This document shows positions 55,869 to 64,000 of a stretch of 64,000 bases of DNA, piece by piece. Made by a program: the position numbers and the translations under genes. The notes below the pieces were generated by a model. The model saw only the letters and a list, made by a program, of their open reading frames with translations. It searched no databases and was not told the DNA's origin. Each line of letters begins with the position of its first letter. The first letter of the stretch is position 1. Source of the stretch: Acidobacteriaceae bacterium (lineage in GTDB: Bacteria > Acidobacteriota > Terriglobia > Terriglobales > Acidobacteriaceae); contig JASHNW010000062.1 of the NCBI GenBank assembly GCA_030041435.1, forward strand, positions 58,096 through 122,095. The letters are read 5' to 3'.

Positions 55869-56693
55869 TCATCGATGCAGGGGAATGCCTCTGCCCAGCA
55901 CCAAAACAAACACCACCGTCACCGCCAGTCCGGCGCCGATCCAGGGCCAGCTCCTTCCAATGGGGTCGCCACTTCTCTCGGGCGTCGTCGCCTTCGGCAC
56001 GTAGTAGCGCATCCACAGCAATCCGCAATCCGCGCCGGCGGTTGCCGGGAGTGCCGAGAGAAGCACATATTGCAGCCCCATCGGATTCATGAGGCCGCCC
56101 AGTGTCGAGACAACAATGGCCGACAGATAGCTCGCCAGCGCCAGTTTCCAGTAGCGTGCGCGGTCGGCCAGGGGAACGCCCAGGTAGCGCACCACAGCCC
56201 CGCCGATGACCACCACCGCGCCCCAGTATGCGAAGACGCCTACAGCTACCAGCCCCATGCGCCATGCCAGGTGGGGATGCAGTCCATTAATCACGCCGGC
56301 CCAGTCGCCGAAGTTTGTCACGCCGGAGAAAAGGAAATAGCCGGATCCGCCGAAGAGATTGAATGCGCAGCACAACAGCAAAAAGAGGCGCGCAGGCACC
56401 GAGGCCCTCCTGAGCCCTTTGAGCAGCAGCCAAAACACTCCGGCTGCGGCCAGATTCACCAGCGTTCCTCCGGCATCCACCAGTTTGCTGTCGTAGGCGC
56501 TCGACCACGCGACTGTGGTCAGCAGCCCCTGCGGCGCAACCGTCATCAGCGCGATGCAGGCGTGACCCAGGCCTTCGTGCAGCACGTCGGAAAACATGAA
56601 GGCCACAGCGGCGATCGCGCACACCGTCAGCCGGTCGTCGCGCTGCTGCGTGGATGTCGTGTTTTCTATGCCGGAAGTGGCAGCGGCTGCCAT
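55869..56693 (-). CDS. Membrane protein with HExxxH motif between hvfA and hvfB
   Basis: The 274-residue product has about seven hydrophobic helices. After the first helix it contains FMFSDVLHEGLGHACIALMT, a HExxxH-type motif on a membrane helix, then LVDAGGTLVNLAAAGVFWLL in the next helix, and GDWAGVINGLHPHLAWRMGL later. The layout recalls M50 site-2-type membrane proteases, but the spacing is H-E-G-L-G-H rather than HExxH, so activity is uncertain. Position between precursor and modifying enzyme suggests a role in maturation, export or stress signalling of the peptide. No named family recognised. Confidence 0.65.
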   Translation of the reverse strand: MAAAATSGIENTTSTQQRDDRLTVCAIAAVAFMFSDVLHEGLGHACIALMTVAPQGLLTTVAWSSAYDSKLVDAGGTLVNLAAAGVFWLLLKGLRRASVPARLFLLLCCAFNLFGGSGYFLFSGVTNFGDWAGVINGLHPHLAWRMGLVAVGVFAYWGAVVVIGGAVVRYLGVPLADRARYWKLALASYLSAIVVSTLGGLMNPMGLQYVLLSALPATAGADCGLLWMRYYVPKATTPERSGDPIGRSWPWIGAGLAVTVVFVLVLGRGIPLHR

Positions 56694-56744
56694 GTTCGCA
56701 ACGCTCGCACTGCGAGTTCATCGTGCTGTGAAGTTTCTGCGCTC

Positions 56745-56782
56745 AAAAGCAGAAGGGCCGCGCGCAGGGCGGCCCTCTCTGC
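56745..56782 (-). terminator. Attenuator-like terminator behind hvfA
   Basis: On the minus strand, GCAGAGAGGGCCGC (56782-56769) pairs with GCGGCCCTTCTGC (56761-56749) with one bulged base, followed by TTTT (56748-56745). It sits 11 bp past the hvfA stop and 52 bp before the next gene, so it could let only some transcripts continue. Confidence 0.65.
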
Positions 56783-56792
56783 AGGGGTTTGG

Positions 56793-57089
56793 TTAACCAG
56801 GCATCTTGGAGCCGTCAGTGGCGCAGCCGCCTTTGCCCTTGCAGCTGTTCTTGCCTTTGCAGCCGTTGTCGCCGCTCTTGCATCCGCCCTGACCTTTACA
56901 GTCATTCTTGCCTTTACAGGAGTGTTTGGGGGCTTTGGCCTGGGGCACCGTGCTCAGCGATGTCTTGCCCGCCTTCAGGATGGGCGCGGTACCGGACGTG
57001 TTCACAACGGCGGCGTGCATGGCTGTCGCGCCGCTGAGCAGCCCGGAAACAGCCGCAGCGACCATCGCGGTCTTCATTGAGTGCATCAT
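56793..57089 (-). CDS. hvfA: HvfA/bufferin-like Cys-rich precursor peptide
   Basis: The 98-residue product starts at ATG 57089, 7 nt after a full GGAGGA site. Residues 1-26 are a signal peptide (ATAMHA). A spacer of about 30 residues precedes a C-terminal Cys block with six Cys at 58, 64, 70, 77, 83 and 89. It is two copies of a 3-Cys module: CKGKNDCKGQGGC and CKGKNSCKGKGGC, joined by KSGDNG. This pattern (regular Cys in Lys/Gly-rich sequence after a signal peptide) is typical of HvfA/bufferin precursors. MNIO enzymes convert such Cys to copper-binding heterocycles. Confidence 0.85.
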   Translation of the reverse strand: MMHSMKTAMVAAAVSGLLSGATAMHAAVVNTSGTAPILKAGKTSLSTVPQAKAPKHSCKGKNDCKGQGGCKSGDNGCKGKNSCKGKGGCATDGSKMPG

Positions 57090-57376
57090 CAGTCATTCCT
57101 CCATTGATTTGCGCAGGTCCAGACCGGGCGCGGGGATTTTGGGGATCGAAGCGCCAGGCGGGTGACCTTGCGGTGCCGATTAGACTACAGAACTTAATAC
57201 GCATCGCGCTACCCCGCCGGATGTTTTTTCTCCGTATTCATGGCCACTGGACGCGCAGGTGTACGAAATTGGACAGGTTCCGTGGATGATCGGGAGATTG
57301 TAACGCTTTGCATGCAGCATTTGGGCGGCGCACAACCCTCGTGATACATCTCGAACCGAGGAGCCTGACAGCATTC

Positions 57377-58567
57377 ATGGAGAGTACTTCGTCCTCTCAG
57401 CCACGCAGTCGAAAGGCCACCGTTGCCCTGCGTTTCGTGCTGATGATCGGCGTCGTCAGTTTCTTTGCCGATTTCACCTACGAGGGCTCGCGCAGCATTA
57501 CCGGTCCGTTTCTTGCCACGCTGGGCGCCAGCGGCGCGGTGGTCGGCGTCGTGGCCGGACTGGGCGAGTTACTCGGCTACGGACTGCGCTTCTTCTCCGG
57601 CCGGGTAAGCGAGCGGACGCGGCAGTTCTGGCCCATGACGCTGTTCGGATACATCGTGCAGATGGCGGCGGTGCCGGCCCTCGCGCTGGCCGGCAACTGG
57701 CCAGTGGCTGCCGTCCTGATCGTGCTCGAGCGCGTAGGCAAGGCCATCCGCAATCCTCCGCGCGACGTGATGCTGTCGCACGCAGGCCAGGAAATGGGCA
57801 TCGGCTGGGCCTTCGGGCTGCACGAAGGCCTGGATCAGGCCGGTGCGCTGGTGGGGCCGCTGGTGCTGGCGGCCATCCTCGCGCATCGCGGCCAATACAG
57901 GATCGCGTTTGCGACGCTGCTGATTCCGGCGTGCATCACGGCGGTGCTGATCGCGGTGACGAAGTTTCTCTATCCGCGGCCGGAGGATCTGGAGCCGCAT
58001 TCTCCGGCAATTCAGGCTGCCGGGCTGGGACGGTCGTTCTGGATCTATCTGATCGGCGCGGCGCTGGTGGCTGCGGGCTTTGCGGACTATCAGCTGATTG
58101 CGTTCCACCTGCAGAAACACGGCGTCGCTTCGACAGTGTGGATTCCGATCTTTTATTCGATCGCCATGGCGACCAGCGGCGCGGGGTCTCTCCTGTTCGG
58201 CAGGCTCTTTGACCGCTTCGGCGTCACGGTGCTCATCCCGCTCACCTTTCTCTCCATCGCGTCCGCGCCGCTGGTCTTTCTCGGCGGATTCGATATGGCC
58301 CTGGCGGGCGCGGCACTCTGGGGTCTGGGCATGGGCGTCCACGAATCGATCATTCCGGCTGCGGTGGCGGCCATGGTGCCCCCCGCGCGGCGGCCCTCGG
58401 CCTATGGCCTGTTTGCTGCGGCCTACGGAATTTTCTGGTTTCTGGGCAGCGCCGCGATCGGCTTCCTCTACGACGTGTCAGTCCAGGCGGCTGTGTCCTT
58501 CTGCGTGCTGACGGGGGCGGCGTCGCTGCCCTTCTTCTTCGCGGTGCGGAGACGGATGGTGGCCTGA
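57377..58567 (+). CDS. MFS transporter
   Basis: The product has 396 residues from ATG 57377; upstream in-frame codons are non-hydrophobic. About twelve helices in two halves; the first half has MIGVVSFFADFTYEGSRSIT, then the A-motif-like loop GLRFFSGRVSERTRQFWPMT and ERVGKAIRNPPRDVMLSHAG, the second has GSLLFGRLFDRFGVTVLIPL. It resembles MFS proteins of unknown substrate in Acidobacteria. It is divergent from hvfA across 287 bp, in which I see no convincing promoter for either gene. Confidence 0.88.
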   Translation: MESTSSSQPRSRKATVALRFVLMIGVVSFFADFTYEGSRSITGPFLATLGASGAVVGVVAGLGELLGYGLRFFSGRVSERTRQFWPMTLFGYIVQMAAVPALALAGNWPVAAVLIVLERVGKAIRNPPRDVMLSHAGQEMGIGWAFGLHEGLDQAGALVGPLVLAAILAHRGQYRIAFATLLIPACITAVLIAVTKFLYPRPEDLEPHSPAIQAAGLGRSFWIYLIGAALVAAGFADYQLIAFHLQKHGVASTVWIPIFYSIAMATSGAGSLLFGRLFDRFGVTVLIPLTFLSIASAPLVFLGGFDMALAGAALWGLGMGVHESIIPAAVAAMVPPARRPSAYGLFAAAYGIFWFLGSAAIGFLYDVSVQAAVSFCVLTGAASLPFFFAVRRRMVA

Positions 58568-58619
58568 ACGCCAGGAGTCAGCTCCAGGGTAGAGAGAAGG
58601 CAGACCGCCCAGGCTCGGA

Positions 58620-59300
58620 TCAGGGCGCGATCTCCAGCGTTGGCCGCCGCAGGCGCTGGTGGCCTCTGTATTCGATGTAGCCCAGCCCCACACGCATGTG
58701 GTGGTGGATGGCGTTGGGGATAGTGACCGCCAGGCACATGCCGAGGATTCCATGCGCGAGCGCCAGCGCGTAGAGATTGCGATAACGCAGAAAGAGCAGG
58801 CACGTCGCGGCGGCCCACACCAGCGTGACCGGAACGAGGACGGGGTTGGGAATGTGCGCAGCCGAAAACATCAGCGCCGCGAGCGCGATGCCCGGCCCGC
58901 GGCGCATCCCTAGCCGCAACAGGCGCAGCAGCACGTAAACCTGCAGGATGAATTGCTGCATCAGCGCCCACAGCGCGTAGCCTGCCAGGTGCACGGCCAC
59001 CGGCAGCGGGCCGTAGAGCCGATGCAGCACGTGCAGATGCTGCGCGAGCGCGACGGCCGCAGCAGCGAGAACCAGAGCGACAGGCACGATCCACAGCGAG
59101 GGGAGCAGACCTCTCAGGCCGAGCCCGTTGGGACGGGTCTGTTTGCGGCGCAGCCACGCGGTGACGGCGATGAAGGCGAAGGCGACCCAGTAGAGAATCC
59201 GCTGCGCGGGATCCGGCGTCCAGATGACGACCAGAATCAGGCCGTAGCCGATGAGCAGTTCGGCGACATCGCGGGCGCGAGGTGAGAGGCGCAGGTACAC
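58620..59300 (-). CDS. CPBP/Rce1-like membrane protein without catalytic glutamates
   Basis: The 226-residue product (GTG start) has about seven helices. The CPBP fold is suggested by the first-motif helix ALMQQFILQVYVLLRL, the second-motif ALMFSAAHIPNPVLVP (His) and the fourth-motif ALALAHGILGMCLAV (His). The expected EExxxR motif reads QQxxxQ, so the protease centre looks disabled, while both His are kept. It may be a pseudo-enzyme or use other residues. It follows hicA by 23 bp on the same strand. Confidence 0.7.
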   Translation of the reverse strand: MYLRLSPRARDVAELLIGYGLILVVIWTPDPAQRILYWVAFAFIAVTAWLRRKQTRPNGLGLRGLLPSLWIVPVALVLAAAAVALAQHLHVLHRLYGPLPVAVHLAGYALWALMQQFILQVYVLLRLLRLGMRRGPGIALAALMFSAAHIPNPVLVPVTLVWAAATCLLFLRYRNLYALALAHGILGMCLAVTIPNAIHHHMRVGLGYIEYRGHQRLRRPTLEIAP

Positions 59301-59323
59301 AAATTCAGGTTAAGGGAACGCTG

Positions 59324-59561
59324 CTATTCGCCGAGCTTGTCCCATTCATCGGGAGCGACGTGCGCCTGACGCAGAATGCTGCGCAGGGTACCCACTGCGA
59401 TTTCGTTTTTTTCGCGGCACAATCGCCGTATCGACGATCTCCCCCGCACGTCGCACGAATTTCACGTGGCTGCCTCTCTGGCTGGCCTCTCCAAATCCGG
59501 CAGCTTCGAGGCGGCGTTTGACCTCCCGAAAGGGGAGAGGACTAAGCCGCCCCAACCTCAA
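59324..59561 (-). pseudogene. hicA: HicA toxin gene with homopolymer frameshift
   Basis: From a TTG at 59561 (or 59555) the reading frame matches HicA: LSPLPFREVKRRLEAAGFGE, SQRGSHVKFVRRAG and TAIVPRK. A run of seven A on the minus strand (59406-59412) then shifts it, giving a wrong tail. With six A the sequence continues PRKNEIAVGTLRSILRQAHV to a TAG at 59324, the normal HicA C-terminus (78 residues). The cause may be mutation, sequencing error or slippage. The start overlaps the end of hicB. The intact form is an mRNA interferase with a double-stranded-RNA-binding fold. Confidence 0.8.
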
Positions 59562-59748
59562 CCTCGATAATGCGGATTTCCGCAGGTCGAGTGGCCAGGG
59601 GCGGCTCGAGATGAAGCTCCAGCGCTTCTTTCAGGTTGGATAGAGCTTCCTCCTCCGTGTCACCCTGGCTGGCGATGTCGATATCGAGACACTGGGCAAC
59701 GTACCACTGTCCCTCTTTCCATACCGTTGCCGAAAATGGGCGTTTCAT
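59542..59748 (-). CDS. hicB: HicB-family antitoxin
   Basis: The 68-residue product is the HicB partial RNase H-like fold: ATVWKEGQWYVAQCLDIDIA, SQGDTEEEALSNLKEALELH and LEPPLATRPAEIRIIEVEV. It lacks a C-terminal DNA-binding domain, as in short HicB proteins. It neutralises HicA. The gene order hicB-hicA, with a 20-bp overlap, is one of the known arrangements. It lies 23 bp downstream of gyrA and may share its transcript. Confidence 0.9.
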   Translation of the reverse strand: MKRPFSATVWKEGQWYVAQCLDIDIASQGDTEEEALSNLKEALELHLEPPLATRPAEIRIIEVEVGAA

Positions 59749-59771
59749 AGCGCTATTCTTTCATACCGGAT

Positions 59772-62405
<2,634 letters not shown>

Positions 62406-62704
62406 AGTTGGTCGATTCACACTTCGACGGAACCGCTCCTGAGGGCCCGGTGGAGAGCTGACCCATCAGGGGGATTCGAAGCCTTATCTCTATGATACGG
62501 GAAGAGTTAGACCCGCACAACCGAGGTTAAGCCAATGGATTCAGCGGCTTGGGGCCCGCCCTCCGGGTACAGGCGCTCTGCGCACCTATTCAGGGCTGAA
62601 ATGAGCGTCGGTCTGGGGTGTTGCCTGGGGTCATGTCGCAACGCACGACTGCCGCTGCGAGATGGCAGGGTCGACCGGCGATATATTGATTCCAAGGCCC
62701 GACT

Positions 62705-63808
62705 ATGCCCAATCCTCCGGCGGCGCAGCCGCTTACCGGCCCACCCGCGACGCTGCTCTACAACGACTGGTATCCGGCGATGCGCAGCGAAAGTCTGCGC
62801 GGCAAGACCCTGTCGACGGCTCTGCTGTTGGGCATTCCTCTGGTGCTGGGACGACGGGACGACGGACGGCTGTTTGCCATGCGCGACAGCTGCCCCCATC
62901 GCGGCATCCCGCTGTCGTGCGGGCGGTTCGACGGCAAGGCGCTCACCTGCAAATATCATGGCTGGGTATTCGAGCCGGTCAGCGGCCAGTGCATGGAGAT
63001 TCCTTCGCTCGCGAAGGACGATCCATTTCCGAATAAGCTCGGCGGCACGGCGTTTCCGTGCGAAGAGCGCGACGGCTATGCCTGGGTCTATGTGCCGGAG
63101 CCAGGCAGCGGCCGCGTCCGGCCCGAAGATGCCGCCCTGGTGCCGGTGCCCGAGGTCCCGAAGTTCGGCGAGCGTTTTCGCACCGCGCACCTCACCGCCG
63201 ACCTGCCCTGCAATGTCGATCACGGAATTATCGGGCTCATGGACCCGGCCCACGGACCCTTCGTTCACCAGGCATGGTGGTGGCGCAAACAGGCCAGCAT
63301 TCACGAGAAGGAGAAGCTGTTCGAGCCGATTCCCCAGGGCTTTCGCATGGCCACGCATGCGCCCTCGGCGAACTCCGCACCGTATAAATTGCTGGGAGTT
63401 TACGGCGAGCCCATCACCACCACCATCGACTTCGTGTTGCCGAACCGGCGGTATGAGACCATTCGCGCCGGCGGCAAATGGTTCGCCAGCCTGACGACCG
63501 TGACACCGACCACCCCCACCTCCTGCCGCATCGATGTTTGCGGCGCCTGGAATGTGCTCTACAGCCTGCCCTTCATGACGTCGATTTTGAAGTTTTTCGG
63601 CAACATGTTCGTGCGCCAGGATCAGGTGACGATGATCCAGCAGGCACAGGGTCTGCGCTACGACCCGCCGCTGATGCTGATCGACGACGCGGACAAACCG
63701 GCGAAGTGGTACTTCGCGCTGAAGCAGGCGCGGGTGGAATCCACGCGGACCGGCGAGCCGATGAAGCATCCGATGCCGGGGCCGGTGACGCTGCGGTGGA
63801 GAAGCTAG
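62705..63808 (+). CDS. Rieske-type aromatic ring-hydroxylating oxygenase alpha subunit
   Basis: The 367-residue product has an N-terminal Rieske domain with CPHRGIPLSCGRFDG and TCKYHGWVF (two Cys, two His) at about residues 63-86, then a catalytic domain with the 2-His-1-carboxylate iron region NVDHGIIGLMDPAHGPFVH (about 172-190). It is the class of vanillate-demethylase-like or carotenoid/chlorophyll-type monooxygenases. The substrate cannot be assigned and no reductase partner is seen. ATG 62705 has AAGGC upstream. Divergent from gyrA; IS sequence follows. Confidence 0.88.
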   Translation: MPNPPAAQPLTGPPATLLYNDWYPAMRSESLRGKTLSTALLLGIPLVLGRRDDGRLFAMRDSCPHRGIPLSCGRFDGKALTCKYHGWVFEPVSGQCMEIPSLAKDDPFPNKLGGTAFPCEERDGYAWVYVPEPGSGRVRPEDAALVPVPEVPKFGERFRTAHLTADLPCNVDHGIIGLMDPAHGPFVHQAWWWRKQASIHEKEKLFEPIPQGFRMATHAPSANSAPYKLLGVYGEPITTTIDFVLPNRRYETIRAGGKWFASLTTVTPTTPTSCRIDVCGAWNVLYSLPFMTSILKFFGNMFVRQDQVTMIQQAQGLRYDPPLMLIDDADKPAKWYFALKQARVESTRTGEPMKHPMPGPVTLRWRS

Positions 63809-63874
63809 AGCAGTTCTAATTTAAGTATCTACATTTATGCGATAATCCTCCTGTCCTTTAGAAGGAGGGTTCGG

Positions 63875-64000
63875 ATGCAATCGTATTCGCAGGATCTGCG
63901 TGATCGTGTGCTTCGGGCGCTGGCTCGGGGAGAGGGCCCATCGGCGATCGCGCAGCGCTTTGAGGTCAGCCGCTTCTATGTTTATCAGGTGCGGGACCGG
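63875..64000 (+). CDS. IS630-family transposase N-terminus (runs off the window)
   Basis: ATG 63875 follows a perfect AGAAGGAGG site. The 42 visible codons start MQSYSQDLRDRVLRALARGE and continue with a helix-turn-helix (SAIAQRFEVSRFYVYQVRDR), the typical N-terminal DNA-binding part of IS630/Tc1-type transposases. The AT-rich stretch 63815-63860 after the Rieske gene probably holds the left inverted repeat, but its partner lies outside the window. Confidence 0.8.
   Translation, partial: MQSYSQDLRDRVLRALARGEGPSAIAQRFEVSRFYVYQVRDR

Noticed and set aside
57110..57300. ECF-type promoter (GGAAC / GTCTAA-like words) for hvfA
   Set aside because: The two words do not have the needed 15-17 bp spacing, so I do not claim a promoter.

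Overview
The window is GC-rich, densely packed bacterial chromosome. It most resembles an Acidobacteriota (Terriglobia/Acidobacteriaceae) genome. This is an inference from gene content: an alternative complex III (ACIII) operon fused to a type-A2 caa3 oxidase operon, a secreted VWA protein of the acidobacterial kind, a TonB receptor with an N-terminal carboxypeptidase-regulatory-like domain, and several exported proteins of the sort I associate with that phylum. No rRNA, tRNA or CRISPR array was found.

Layout. 0-4 kb: a TPR/FG-GAP lipoprotein that runs off the left edge, a small outer-membrane barrel protein, then rplU-rpmA behind a clear promoter. 4-6.3 kb: two paralogous membrane proteins and a 59-residue secreted peptide, all on the minus strand. 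6.3-17 kb: scattered housekeeping and transport genes (YdeI/OmdA-like, OPT transporter, EamA exporter, sulfotransferase, glutamate dehydrogenase, MerR and PadR regulators with recognisable operators, Nudix hydrolase, exported cyclophilin). 17-21 kb: a large secreted protein with a HEMGH motif, gene remnants, and an AlkA-type glycosylase. 21.4-35.5 kb: one plus-strand respiratory operon, actA-actB-actC-actD-actE-actF-orf-sco-ctaC-ctaD-ctaE-ctaF, with a promoter, two CRP/FNR-like sites and a terminator. ACIII oxidises quinol and passes electrons through haem c to the caa3 oxidase. 35.5-45 kb: pgsA-like, greA and ruvX (minus), mltG and a lipoprotein (plus), a GT39 transferase, and a polyphosphate-type set (CHAD protein, Ppx/GppA, SixA). 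45-49 kb: a TPR-glycosyltransferase, a methyltransferase and a membrane protein.

47.4-57.1 kb, minus strand, is the most interesting part. A Cys-rich exported precursor peptide (HvfA/bufferin-like) is followed by an attenuator-like hairpin, an HExxxH membrane protein, a DUF692 MNIO enzyme (HvfB), its DUF2063 partner (HvfC), a 44-codon ORF and DoxX. The same strand then continues with a VWA protein, a CC/HHC-containing small exported protein and a TonB-dependent receptor. This looks like an enlarged copper-handling RiPP locus. The window ends with an MFS transporter, a CPBP-like protein lacking its glutamates, a hicBA toxin-antitoxin pair with a homopolymer frameshift in hicA, gyrA, a Rieske oxygenase and the start of an IS630-type insertion sequence.

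A cross-cutting feature is a family of 7-bp-period repeats (approximate unit G-S-G-N-N-Y-A). It occurs at about ten gene boundaries between 12 and 43 kb, and it encodes the start of ActB and the end of the CHAD protein.
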